64,000 nucleotides of DNA from Namhaeicola litoreus (lineage in GTDB: Bacteria > Bacteroidota > Bacteroidia > Flavobacteriales > Flavobacteriaceae): contig NZ_JBHTMY010000002.1 of assembly GCF_042679565.1 (NCBI RefSeq), positions 62,001 through 126,000 on the forward strand, written 5' to 3'. The notes beneath the pieces are model-generated. The model worked only from the letters and a program-made list of their open reading frames with translations, was not told the DNA's origin and ran no database searches. The translations under genes and the position numbers were made by a program. Shown one piece after another: positions 18,580 through 27,428 of this stretch. Position 1 is the first letter of the stretch; every line of letters begins with the position of its first letter.

Positions 18580-18587
18580 TAATTTTG
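18580..18587 (+). promoter_or_regulatory. Bacteroidota -7 element for the ferredoxin gene
   Basis: TAATTTTG fits the TAnnTTTG -7 consensus of this phylum and lies 25 bases before the ferredoxin ATG. A correctly spaced -33 TTTG is not obvious; one at 18563-18566 is closer than usual. The 225-base divergent region between korA and the ferredoxin gene is very AT-rich. Confidence 0.5.
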
Positions 18588-18612
18588 TGGTCAATCTTAA
18601 AAATAAATTATT

Positions 18613-18966
18613 ATGGCAATTAAAATAACTGATGAGTGCATAAATTGTGATGCCTGTATTGCTGAGTGTCCAAATAATGCAATATACGAACCAGATACTG
18701 AATGGACATATGCAGATGAAACTGCTTTAAGTGGAATGATTACTGTTCCGGGTACAAACGAAGAAGTTGATGCAAATGAAAGCCACGAACCTATTAGTGA
18801 TGAGTTTTACTACATCGTAACAGAAAAATGCACAGAATGTAAAGGTTTCCACGATGAGCCTCAATGTGCTTCTGTTTGTCCGGTAGATTGTTGCGTTCCT
18901 GATGAAGACCATGTAGAGACTGATGAAGAGCTTTTAGCTAAAAAAGCCTGGTTGCACGGAGAATAA
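18613..18966 (+). CDS. Alvin-type 2[4Fe-4S] ferredoxin
   Basis: Small soluble electron carrier, 117 residues. Cluster I ligands are Cys 9, 12, 15 and 19 (CINCDACIAECP). Cluster II has the extended spacing CxxC-x8-CxxxC with Cys 73, 76, 85 and 89, as in the low-potential ferredoxin of Allochromatium; additional cysteines 93 and 94 follow. An acidic insertion separates the motifs. It lies between divergent korA and pyruvate:ferredoxin oxidoreductase, so it is the likely shared electron acceptor and the likely donor to the NuoEFG-less complex I. Its own terminator follows, so it is probably a single-gene transcript. Confidence 0.94.
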   Translation: MAIKITDECINCDACIAECPNNAIYEPDTEWTYADETALSGMITVPGTNEEVDANESHEPISDEFYYIVTEKCTECKGFHDEPQCASVCPVDCCVPDEDHVETDEELLAKKAWLHGE

Positions 18967-18990
18967 TGCAGCAAAATAAGTTGATATAAA

Positions 18991-19017
18991 AAGACCGCAA
19001 ATGCGGTCTTTTTTTTT
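18991..19017 (+). terminator. Rho-independent terminator after ferredoxin
   Basis: Inverted repeat AAGACCGCA / TGCGGTCTT with a two-base loop, followed directly by a run of T. It lies 24 bases after the ferredoxin stop. Confidence 0.93.
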
Positions 19018-19111
19018 GCTACAAACCATCGACTTTCAATCTAGAAACATTCTAAATACTGAAAACCAGTGACGTATGACATAAATCATAATTTAAAAAA
19101 TAGAATCCTAA

Positions 19112-19119
19112 TAACTTTG
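19112..19119 (+). promoter_or_regulatory. Bacteroidota -7 element for nifJ
   Basis: TAACTTTG fits TAnnTTTG and lies 69 bases before the ATG of the pyruvate:ferredoxin oxidoreductase gene, giving a leader of roughly 60 bases. The -33 box is not clear. Confidence 0.45.
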
Positions 19120-19188
19120 TTCAGTTCAAAAGAGCAAAAAATAAATCTTTTTAAAAAATATGTCCAACGCTTCACAAAATAATGAGTT

Positions 19189-22100
19189 ATGAGTAAAAAA
19201 TTTGAAAAACTAATTTGTGATGCTAACGAAGCAGTGGCAAGAATTGCACATAAAACCAATGAGGTCTGTGCAATTTACCCCATTACTCCGGCATCACCGA
19301 TGGGAGAACATGTAGATGCATATAGTGCCCAAGAGAAAAAAAATGTTTGGGGGAATATTCCTAGAATTATAGAAATGCAAAGTGAAGGTGGTGCCGCAGG
19401 TGCAGTTCACGGTTCACTTCAAGCAGGAGCATTGACCACAACTTTTACAGCATCACAAGGTTTGTTGTTGATGATACCAAATATGTATAAGATAGCAGGA
19501 GAATTACTGCCAAACGTTATTCATGTCGCAGCAAGAACAGTTGCTTCACACGCCCTTTCAATTTTTGGTGATCATAGCGATGTGATGGCTACCAGACAGA
19601 CGGGTTATTCTATGTTGTTTGGTGCAAATGTTCAAGAAGCACATGACTTTGCCTTAATTTCTCAGGTAGCAACTCTCAAAACTAGAGTACCGTTTTTAAA
19701 TATTTTTGATGGATTTAGAACTTCTCATGAAATTTCAAAAATTGATGCTATTCCAGATGAAGTCATTAAAGCCATGATGCCAGAAGATGAAATTCTTTCT
19801 TTTAAAGAACGTTCTTTAGACCCAGACCATCCAAGTATTCGAGGCACATCTCAAAATCCGGACGTTTTCTTTCAGGCCAGAGAGGCTGGAAATACATTTT
19901 ACAATAAAGTACCTGGTGTGGTGCAAGAAGTAATGGATGAATTCTACCAACATACGGGAAGAAAATATGAACTTTTTGATTATATCGGACATCCAGAAGC
20001 AGATAGAGTTATTGTCATCATGGGATCTGGCGAGGGTGCTGTAAAAGAAACCATCGAAACTTTAGTTGCCCAAGGCGAGAAAGTAGGAGCTCTTTTAATC
20101 AGACTTTATCGTCCGTTTTACGCCAAAGACTTTATCAATAAACTGCCAAAAACAGTTAAAAATATTGCAGTTTTAGACAGAACCAAAGAGCCTGGTAGTT
20201 TAGGCGAACCTCTCTATTTAGACATCGTTAGTGCCTTTGTAGAAAGTGGCATTGAAATGCCGAAAATCGTTGGTGGAAGATATGGATTAAGTTCGAAAGA
20301 ATTTACTCCTAAAATGGTGAAAGGAATTTATGACGAATTGACCAAGAAAGAAGTAAAGAATCACTTTACTGTTGGTATCAACGATGATGTTACAAATACA
20401 AGTTTACCAATAGATTACAATTTCAACGTAAGAAAAACAACCATCAATTGTATGTTCTACGGACTTGGATCTGACGGTACAGTTGGAGCAAACAAAAACT
20501 CCATTAAAATTATTGGTGAAGAAACTGATAACTATGTTCAAGGTTACTTCGTATATGACTCCAAAAAAGCTGGTGCACAAACTATTTCGCACTTAAGATT
20601 TGGACCTGAGCCTATATATTCATCCTATTTGATAGAAAAAGCCGATTTTATAGCTAGTCACCAATTTAAGTTCGTCTTAAAATTTAATATGATTGAGGAT
20701 TTAAAACAAGGTGGAACTTTCTTATTGAACAGTCCTTATTCTAAGGATGAAATTTGGGATAAATTACCTAAAGTTATTCAAGAAGAAATCATTAAAAAAG
20801 AAGTGAAATTCTATGTGATAGATGCGTCAAAAGTAGCTTATGAAGCTGATTTAGGGAAAAGAACGAACACCGTTTTACAAACCTGTTTCTTCGCTATTTC
20901 AGGTATTTTACCAAAAGATGAAGCCATTTCAAAAATTAAGGCTGCCATTATAAAGTCTTACTCTCATAAAGGTGAAAAAGTGGTCAAAATGAATTTTGAT
21001 GCAGTTGATACTGCCTTGGCCAATCTTTTTGAAGTTGAATACCCAAAACAAATTACAAGCGATAAAGCTCTGGTTTCTGCAATGCACAATGCTCCTGATG
21101 GCTTTGTAAAAGAAGTTCTTGAGAATATTTTAGCAGGAAAAGGAGATGAATTACCAGTTAGTGCGTTCCCAGTAGATGGAATTTTTCCAACAGGAACTAC
21201 ACAATACGAAAAGAGTGGTATTGCCGACTTTATCCCTATTTGGGATGATGAAAACCTTTGCACGCAATGTAACAAGTGTGTGGCCATTTGTCCGCATGCA
21301 GCCATCCGTGCAAAAGTAGTTACAAATACAGAAGTAGCCGGAGCTCCTGATGGAATGAAATTTGTACCTGCAAAAGGACGTCCTTTTACAAGTGAAGAGT
21401 CTTATGTTCTACAAGTTTCTCCCGAGGATTGTACAGGATGTGACCTTTGTGTAGAGGTTTGTCCTGCAGAAAGCAAAGAAATTGAAGGCTTTAAAGCCAT
21501 TAATATGCACAAGAAAATTGAGTTTGACCTAATTGAAAACAAATATTGGGATTACTTTATTGATCTTCCAGATTACGACAGATCAGCTCTTACGATTACC
21601 AACGTCAAAGGATCTCAATTCTTGGAACCATTATTTGAGTTTTCTGGGGCATGTTCAGGATGTGGCGAAACACCATATATCAAAATGTTGTCTCAATTAT
21701 ATGGCGATAGTATCTTAATCGCCAATGCAACGGGTTGTTCTTCTATTTATGGAGGTAATTTACCAACAACACCCTATAGAACTAATAAATTTGGTAGAGG
21801 GCCAGCTTGGGCAAATTCACTCTTTGAAGACAATGCCGAGTTTGGTTTAGGTATGCACCTTGCCGTATCTAAAAAACATGAAATGGCTGTTGACCTATTA
21901 AAATCACTTGAACTATTGGTTGGAAGCGAACTTGTTGACGCCTTGTTAAATAATCCTGAAGAGACAGAAGAGCAAAAAGAACAAAAAATAGCTCAAATTC
22001 AGGAATTAAAGGAAACCTTACGCATTTTAGACAATAGTGATGACGCCAAAAAACTTTTACGTATGGCAGATAACCTCAGAAAAAAATCTGTTTGGATTTT

Positions 22101-22719
22101 AGGTGGAGATGGATGGGCTTACGATATCGGATTTGGTGGAGTAGATCATGTATTAGCATCTGGCGAAAATGTAAATATCTTGGTTATGGATACCGAAGTT
22201 TATTCGAATACAGGTGGTCAAACATCCAAGGCAACACCGTTGGCCGCAAGTGCTAAGTTCTCTATCGCAGGTAAGAAAAGTGCCAAGAAAAGTCTTGCAT
22301 TACAGGCCATTTCTTACGGAAATGTTTATGTAGCTCAGATTGCGATTGGTGCAAAAGATCTTCAAACATTAAACGCCATCCGTGAAGCTGCTGCATATCC
22401 AGGGCCATCTCTAATTGTTGCCTATTCTCATTGTGGTGAGCATGGCTATGATTTGAAATATGGAGCCCAGCAACAAGAAAAAGCAGTCGAATCTGGTTAT
22501 TGGCCATTGTTTAGATTTGATCCTTCAAAACCAAAAGGCAAGAAGTTTAAATTAGACTCTAAAACGCCAACCATTCCGGTACAAGATTTTATGTACAACG
22601 AGGCTAGATTTAAAAGAGTTGTTAAAGACAATGCTGAATTAGCAGGAACTCTATTGATTGAAGCCCAAGAACACGTAGATTCTAACTGGGAAAGATTAGA
22701 ACTTTTTAGAGACATTTAA
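19189..22719 (+). CDS. nifJ: Pyruvate:ferredoxin (flavodoxin) oxidoreductase
   Basis: Single-chain enzyme that converts pyruvate and CoA to acetyl-CoA and CO2 while reducing ferredoxin. The 1176 residues are the standard homodimer length. In order: pyrimidine domain (CAIYPITPASPMGEHVD near residue 27, EGGAAGAVHGSLQAGAL), the transketolase C-like and EKR regions, two [4Fe-4S] motifs beginning at Cys ~691 (CTQCNKCVAICP) and Cys ~748 (CTGCDLCVEVCP), the third-cluster start at Cys ~822 (CSGCGE), and the TPP motif GGDGWAYDIGFGG near 971 with NTGGQTSKATP. Its position beside the ferredoxin and divergent kor-nuo operon suggests a shared ferredoxin pool. A strong terminator follows. Confidence 0.97.
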   Translation: MSKKFEKLICDANEAVARIAHKTNEVCAIYPITPASPMGEHVDAYSAQEKKNVWGNIPRIIEMQSEGGAAGAVHGSLQAGALTTTFTASQGLLLMIPNMYKIAGELLPNVIHVAARTVASHALSIFGDHSDVMATRQTGYSMLFGANVQEAHDFALISQVATLKTRVPFLNIFDGFRTSHEISKIDAIPDEVIKAMMPEDEILSFKERSLDPDHPSIRGTSQNPDVFFQAREAGNTFYNKVPGVVQEVMDEFYQHTGRKYELFDYIGHPEADRVIVIMGSGEGAVKETIETLVAQGEKVGALLIRLYRPFYAKDFINKLPKTVKNIAVLDRTKEPGSLGEPLYLDIVSAFVESGIEMPKIVGGRYGLSSKEFTPKMVKGIYDELTKKEVKNHFTVGINDDVTNTSLPIDYNFNVRKTTINCMFYGLGSDGTVGANKNSIKIIGEETDNYVQGYFVYDSKKAGAQTISHLRFGPEPIYSSYLIEKADFIASHQFKFVLKFNMIEDLKQGGTFLLNSPYSKDEIWDKLPKVIQEEIIKKEVKFYVIDASKVAYEADLGKRTNTVLQTCFFAISGILPKDEAISKIKAAIIKSYSHKGEKVVKMNFDAVDTALANLFEVEYPKQITSDKALVSAMHNAPDGFVKEVLENILAGKGDELPVSAFPVDGIFPTGTTQYEKSGIADFIPIWDDENLCTQCNKCVAICPHAAIRAKVVTNTEVAGAPDGMKFVPAKGRPFTSEESYVLQVSPEDCTGCDLCVEVCPAESKEIEGFKAINMHKKIEFDLIENKYWDYFIDLPDYDRSALTITNVKGSQFLEPLFEFSGACSGCGETPYIKMLSQLYGDSILIANATGCSSIYGGNLPTTPYRTNKFGRGPAWANSLFEDNAEFGLGMHLAVSKKHEMAVDLLKSLELLVGSELVDALLNNPEETEEQKEQKIAQIQELKETLRILDNSDDAKKLLRMADNLRKKSVWILGGDGWAYDIGFGGVDHVLASGENVNILVMDTEVYSNTGGQTSKATPLAASAKFSIAGKKSAKKSLALQAISYGNVYVAQIAIGAKDLQTLNAIREAAAYPGPSLIVAYSHCGEHGYDLKYGAQQQEKAVESGYWPLFRFDPSKPKGKKFKLDSKTPTIPVQDFMYNEARFKRVVKDNAELAGTLLIEAQEHVDSNWERLELFRDI

Positions 22720-22734
22720 TTAATATGATGATAC

Positions 22735-22768
22735 GGGTTCATGGTTAATTAACCATGAACCCTTTTTT
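22735..22768 (+). terminator. Rho-independent terminator after nifJ
   Basis: A perfect 28-base palindrome from 22735 to 22762 (arms starting GGGTTCATGG and ending CCATGAACCC) followed by six T. It lies 15 bases after the nifJ stop and just before the next small gene. Confidence 0.93.
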
Positions 22769-22780
22769 ATTTTCTCTATT

Positions 22781-23152
22781 ATGGAAGAAGATTATGATTT
22801 CATAAAAAAAGCTCAAGAAAGCTTAGATCAAGCTCAGGAAGCACTTTTTAAACCACAAGAAGACATTGTAAGTTTCGTAGCTTGTAAAAACTCACAGCAC
22901 GCCATACTCAATTATTTAAAAGGATTTTTAGAAAAAAAAGGCTTTGAAACCCATAATCATGAAACCATTAAAGGCCTTTTTAAAAGATGTAGATCTATTG
23001 AACCAAGGTTCAACCAAATCAAAATTGATATTATTGACTGTAGAGGTAAAGAAATTGACGACAACTACTGTATCAATGTAAATAAGCTGGAACAATGTCA
23101 TAGTGTGGCAGATCAATTAGACACCCTAATTAGACATCTAAAAATCACCTAA
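22781..23152 (+). CDS. Small helical protein, possibly HEPN-like
   Basis: A 123-residue, mostly helical, soluble protein. The pattern VACKNSQHAILNYLKGFLEKKG followed by NHETIKGLFKRC resembles the core of HEPN-domain proteins (a Gln/His-containing helix, an LKxxL helix, then a His before the next helix), but I cannot confirm this by eye and the RNase-type RxxxxH motif is not evident. It starts 12 bases after the nifJ terminator and runs toward lepA on the opposite strand, leaving 2 bases between the genes. No obvious partner gene is adjacent. Confidence 0.6.
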   Translation: MEEDYDFIKKAQESLDQAQEALFKPQEDIVSFVACKNSQHAILNYLKGFLEKKGFETHNHETIKGLFKRCRSIEPRFNQIKIDIIDCRGKEIDDNYCINVNKLEQCHSVADQLDTLIRHLKIT

Positions 23153-23154
23153 TC

Positions 23155-24951
23155 TTAATCATTTAATTTAAGAACCGCCATAAATGCTTGTTGTGGTATT
23201 TCCACATTACCTACCTGGCGCATTCTTTTCTTACCTTTTTTCTGCTTTTCAAGTAATTTTCGCTTACGCGATATATCTCCACCATAACATTTAGCCGTAA
23301 CATCCTTTCGCAGTGCTTTAATCGTTTCTCTTGAAATAATTTTCGATCCAATTGCGGCTTGAATTGGGATATCAAACTGTTGCCTTGGAATCAATTCTCG
23401 TAATTTTTCACACATTTTTTTCCCTATATAGTAGGCATTATCCGCATGTAGCAAAGCAGATAAAGCATCAACTGGTTGTGAATTAATCAATACATCAACA
23501 CGCACAAGTTTTGAGGCTCTAAATCCAAGGGGATGATAATCAAATGAGGCATAGCCCTTTGAAACTGTTTTCAATCTATCATAAAAATCAAATACGATCT
23601 CTGACAATGGCATGTCAAAGGTTAATTCTACTCTTTCAGGTGTTAAATAATTCTGATTCGTGATTTCTCCCCTTTTTTCTATACACAAGCTCATAACCGC
23701 TCCGATAAAATCAGATTTTGTAATGATACTTGCTTTAATGAAAGGTTCCTCTACTCTATTTAAACTAGATGGGTCCGGCAAGTCAGAAGGATTATTAACC
23801 AAAATCATTTTATCCGGTTCTTTATTTGTATAAGCATGATAAGAAACATTGGGAACAGTTGTGATGACCGTCATATCAAACTCACGCTCTAATCTTTCTT
23901 GTATAATTTCTAAATGTAGCATCCCCAAGAAGCCACATCTAAAACCAAATCCGAGTGCAGCAGAACTTTCTGGCGAGTATACCAAAGAAGCATCATTTAA
24001 TTGCAATTTCTCCATTGATGACCGCAATTCTTCATAATCCTCCGTATCAACAGGATAAATTCCTGCAAAAACCATAGGTTTCACATCTTCAAATCCTTCT
24101 ATTCTTTCTTCACTTGGATTTTTAGGATCTATAATTGTATCACCAACCTTTACTTCACTGGCTGTTTTAATACCTGTAATCAAATAACCCACATCACCTG
24201 CTTTGATAGAATCTTTGGGTTTTTGTTTTAGTTTAAGTGTACCTACCTCTTCTGCAAAATATTGTTTTTTGGTCGCCATAAACTGAATGGCCTGACCCTT
24301 TTTTATTTCGCCATTGATAACTCTAAAGTAAGTCTCTACTCCTCTATACGAGTTGTAAACCGAGTCAAAAATAAGTGCTTGCAACGGTGCATTTACATCA
24401 CCTTTTGGGGCTGGAACTCGCTGAACGATGGCCTCAAGAATTTTATCTACGCCAAAACCAGTTTTTCCACTTGCATGAATGATATCATCATAATCACAAC
24501 CCAAAAGATTTACAATATCATCACTCACTTCTTCCGGATTCGCACTTGGTAAATCGATTTTATTCAAAACCGGGATAATCTCAAGATCATGTTCCAGCGC
24601 CAAATACAAATTTGAAATAGTTTGAGCCTGAATACTTTGAGCAGCATCCACAATCAACAATGCACCTTCACAGGCTGCAATAGACCTAGATACTTCATAT
24701 GAAAAATCAACATGACCGGGAGTATCAATGAGATTTAAAATATAATTCTCATTGTTAAAAGGGTACTCCATCTGTATGGCATGACTCTTAATCGTGATTC
24801 CACGCTCGCGTTCTAGATCCATACTGTCTAATAACTGATCTTGCTTTTCTCTATCTGTAATGGTATGAGTAAATTCAAGTAACCTATCCGCCAAGGTACT
24901 TTTACCATGATCGATATGCGCTATAATGCAAAAATTTCTGATGTTTTTCAT
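23155..24951 (-). CDS. lepA: Elongation factor 4 (LepA)
   Basis: Ribosome-bound GTPase that acts on stalled or mistranslocated ribosomes and in 30S assembly. The 598 residues are full length: G1 AHIDHGKSTLADRLL near residue 10, G2/G3 with RERGITIKSHAIQMEY and DTPGHVDFSYEVSRS, G4 NKIDLPSA, and the LepA-specific C-terminal domain ending in KRKLLEKQKKGKKRMRQVG. Its start region has no clear TAnnTTTG promoter. It faces the small HEPN-like gene tail to tail. Confidence 0.98.
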   Translation of the reverse strand: MKNIRNFCIIAHIDHGKSTLADRLLEFTHTITDREKQDQLLDSMDLERERGITIKSHAIQMEYPFNNENYILNLIDTPGHVDFSYEVSRSIAACEGALLIVDAAQSIQAQTISNLYLALEHDLEIIPVLNKIDLPSANPEEVSDDIVNLLGCDYDDIIHASGKTGFGVDKILEAIVQRVPAPKGDVNAPLQALIFDSVYNSYRGVETYFRVINGEIKKGQAIQFMATKKQYFAEEVGTLKLKQKPKDSIKAGDVGYLITGIKTASEVKVGDTIIDPKNPSEERIEGFEDVKPMVFAGIYPVDTEDYEELRSSMEKLQLNDASLVYSPESSAALGFGFRCGFLGMLHLEIIQERLEREFDMTVITTVPNVSYHAYTNKEPDKMILVNNPSDLPDPSSLNRVEEPFIKASIITKSDFIGAVMSLCIEKRGEITNQNYLTPERVELTFDMPLSEIVFDFYDRLKTVSKGYASFDYHPLGFRASKLVRVDVLINSQPVDALSALLHADNAYYIGKKMCEKLRELIPRQQFDIPIQAAIGSKIISRETIKALRKDVTAKCYGGDISRKRKLLEKQKKGKKRMRQVGNVEIPQQAFMAVLKLND

Positions 24952-25171
24952 ATTCCTTTCTTATTCAAGTCAAAAATCAATCTCAAACAACGTTCCTTTA
25001 TCCTTTCATTTGATTTGATTTTTTTTCAAATATTCCATACAAACCTGTTTTACAATTAGTTAGGTTTTAAATATAAAATATTTTTAACGGCTTCAAAAAG
25101 CAGTGCAAGATAGCGAAAAAAATAAATGTGTTTCCTTTTTAATTCAGCCTGAAGATTACGACAAAAAATAA

Positions 25172-26320
25172 CTATTCAACCCAATCTGCAATAAATAAAT
25201 TGGTATCACTGGTTCCGTTATTATTTCTATTCGAAGAAAAAATTATCTTCTTTCCATCTGGTGAAAACATAGGAAAAGCATCAAAAACACCATCATAAGT
25301 GATTTGCTCAAGACCAGTTCCATCTAAATTGATCATAAACAAATTAAATCCATCTTTTTTTGCTTTATGATGGTTAGAAGAGAAGATAATTTTTTTCCCG
25401 TTTGGATGAAAAAAGGGCGCCCAGTTTGCACTACCCAAGTCAGTAATTTTCTTGAGACCTGAACCATCAACATTACAGACATACAACTCCATATCAGTGG
25501 GCATCACCAAATCCTGAGCTAGCAGATCTTTGTATTCCTTAATTTCTTGTTCCGTTTTGGGTCTTGAAGATCTAAAAATCAACTTATTCCCATCCGGTGA
25601 AAAAAATGCGCCGCCGTCATAGCCAAGCTCAGAGGTAACTTGTTTTACATCAGAGCCATCTAAGTTCATTGTATATAAATCTAAGTCGCCATTTCTTGTT
25701 GAAGTAAAGACAATTTTATCTCCCTTTGGCGAGACTGTAGGCTCGGCATCATAACCAGGCGTACTCGTAAGTTGCCTTAATTGATTTCCATTCAGATCTG
25801 CTGTGAAAATATCAAAATCAGCATAAACCGGCCAAACGTATTTACCGCCGTGATCCTCCTTTTTTGGAGATGGAGGGCATGCATCTCCACCCAAATGGGT
25901 GGAGGAATAAACAATTACAGAATCTCCCGGTAAGAAGTAACTACAAGTGGTTCTACCTTTTCCGGTACTCACCATTTGCGGTTTCTTTCCATCTTCTGTA
26001 GTTTCATCAACGCCCATCGTAAAAATCTGATCACACTCAAGACCCCATTCCTTATAGTTCGATTGAAATGTAATCATGGAATTGTCAAAACTCCAATATG
26101 CCTCAGCGTTGTCTCCACCAAATGTAAGTTGTTTTATATTAGCTAAATGCTTCTCCTTAGGGTAATGAATTACATCTGTAACTCGAGTAGCACCGCTGTA
26201 ACCATCACTTTTGTAGGAAGAGTGACCTTGAGTATTTGACGATTTGTTTTGACTGCTTTTACAAGCAAAAAGACTTATAAAAACAAGGACTAAAAGAATT
26301 CTCAATTTCATTTTATTCAT
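25172..26320 (-). CDS. TolB-like beta-propeller lipoprotein
   Basis: A 382-residue exported lipoprotein. The signal sequence ends in the lipobox LFAC with Cys20. The mature part holds about six PD40/WD40-like repeats with the recurring signatures FSPDGKKIIFSSNR, VSPKGDKIVFTSTRNGDLDLY and FHPNGKKIIFSSNHH, a propeller of the TolB type, with no extra catalytic domain seen. TolB itself lacks a lipid anchor, so this is a relative and not the Pal partner. A -7 element lies only 11 bases upstream of the first ATG; Met4 is an equally plausible start. Function unknown, probably periplasmic or surface binding. Confidence 0.85.
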   Translation of the reverse strand: MNKMKLRILLVLVFISLFACKSSQNKSSNTQGHSSYKSDGYSGATRVTDVIHYPKEKHLANIKQLTFGGDNAEAYWSFDNSMITFQSNYKEWGLECDQIFTMGVDETTEDGKKPQMVSTGKGRTTCSYFLPGDSVIVYSSTHLGGDACPPSPKKEDHGGKYVWPVYADFDIFTADLNGNQLRQLTSTPGYDAEPTVSPKGDKIVFTSTRNGDLDLYTMNLDGSDVKQVTSELGYDGGAFFSPDGNKLIFRSSRPKTEQEIKEYKDLLAQDLVMPTDMELYVCNVDGSGLKKITDLGSANWAPFFHPNGKKIIFSSNHHKAKKDGFNLFMINLDGTGLEQITYDGVFDAFPMFSPDGKKIIFSSNRNNNGTSDTNLFIADWVE

Positions 26321-26331
26321 TTAAAATGTTG

Positions 26332-26339
26332 CAAAATTA
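26332..26339 (-). promoter_or_regulatory. -7 element for the TolB-like lipoprotein
   Basis: TAATTTTG on the minus strand fits TAnnTTTG. It ends 11 bases before the first ATG (26320), leaving a very short leader. Confidence 0.5.
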
Positions 26340-26433
26340 AAATAATGTCGATTTAAAAACAGCGCCAAAATATTAATTTATAACGATAAAATACTGTTAG
26401 AGAATAAAACTTTCTAAAAATCAATAAATGCGC

Positions 26434-26441
26434 TAATTTTG
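26434..26441 (+). promoter_or_regulatory. -7 element for dusB
   Basis: TAATTTTG fits TAnnTTTG and ends 9 bases before the ATG at 26451, which implies a near-leaderless message and rules out the in-frame TTG at 26439 as start because it lies inside this element. Confidence 0.55.
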
Positions 26442-26450
26442 CAAGCGATT

Positions 26451-27428
26451 ATGGCAAAGATTGGAAACATAGAATTAGGCGACTTCCCTTTACTATTGGC
26501 ACCTATGGAGGACGTAAGTGATCCGCCGTTTAGAGCCTTGTGTAAAGAGCAGGGAGCAGATGTTGTCTATACGGAATTTATTTCTTCTGAAGGGTTGATT
26601 CGAGATGCGGCAAAAAGTATTCAAAAACTAGATATTTACGAAAGAGAAAGGCCTGTAGGGATTCAAATTTTTGGTGCGAACCTAGACTCAATGCTTAGAA
26701 CCGTAGAAATTGTTGAACAATCAAAACCAGATTTTATCGATATTAATTTTGGTTGTCCGGTAAAAAAAGTTGTGAGTAAAGGTGCGGGTGCAGGAATTTT
26801 AAAAGACATTCCTTTAATGGAAAAATTAAGTCGGGAAATGGTAAAACATTCCAACTTACCGATAACTGTAAAAACGAGGTTGGGTTGGGACGATCAATCT
26901 ATATACATCATGGAAGTTGCTGAAAGGTTACAGGATGCAGGTGTTCAAGCCTTAGCAATTCACGGCAGAACTAGGGCTCAAATGTATAAAGGTTGCGCAA
27001 CTTGGGAACCCATTGCAGATGTGAAAAACAATCCTAGAATTCATATACCAATTTTTGGAAATGGTGATGTAGATAGTGCCGAAAAGGCGATGGTCATGCG
27101 TGATGAATACGGTTTGGACGGTGCAATGATTGGTAGAGCGAGTATTGGTAATCCATGGTTTTTCAAAGATGTAAAGCACTTTTTTGAAACAGGAAAGCAT
27201 CCGGAACTACCTTCGATAAAAGAAAGGGTAGACGTTGTTAAAAGACATTTAACAATGGCCATTGATTGGAATGGTGAACACGCAGGATTATATGAAACAA
27301 GAAGACATTATTCCAATTATTTTAAAGGAATTCCAAATTTCAAGGAATATCGGCAAAGAATGGTTACTGGAGAATCTAAGGAAGTTGTTTTTGAAGTACT
27401 CGATGAAGTTTTGGAAAAATTCGCCTAA
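26451..27428 (+). CDS. dusB: tRNA-dihydrouridine synthase, DusB type
   Basis: FMN enzyme that reduces uridines in the D-loop of tRNA. From ATG 26451 it has 325 residues. Visible are LLLAPMEDVSDPPFR near residue 15 (FMN site), DINFGCPVKKVVSKGAGAG with the catalytic Cys at 102, TVKTRLGWDD, and AIHGRTRAQMYKG, FGNGDV and GLDGAMIGRASIGNPW. I chose 26451 because the upstream TTG overlaps the promoter. Its stop overlaps the stop of the convergent permease gene by 2 bases. Confidence 0.95.
   Translation: MAKIGNIELGDFPLLLAPMEDVSDPPFRALCKEQGADVVYTEFISSEGLIRDAAKSIQKLDIYERERPVGIQIFGANLDSMLRTVEIVEQSKPDFIDINFGCPVKKVVSKGAGAGILKDIPLMEKLSREMVKHSNLPITVKTRLGWDDQSIYIMEVAERLQDAGVQALAIHGRTRAQMYKGCATWEPIADVKNNPRIHIPIFGNGDVDSAEKAMVMRDEYGLDGAMIGRASIGNPWFFKDVKHFFETGKHPELPSIKERVDVVKRHLTMAIDWNGEHAGLYETRRHYSNYFKGIPNFKEYRQRMVTGESKEVVFEVLDEVLEKFA

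Noticed and set aside
26439..26450. TTG start four codons upstream of dusB ATG
   Set aside because: It lies inside a TAnnTTTG promoter element and family members begin at the ATG.
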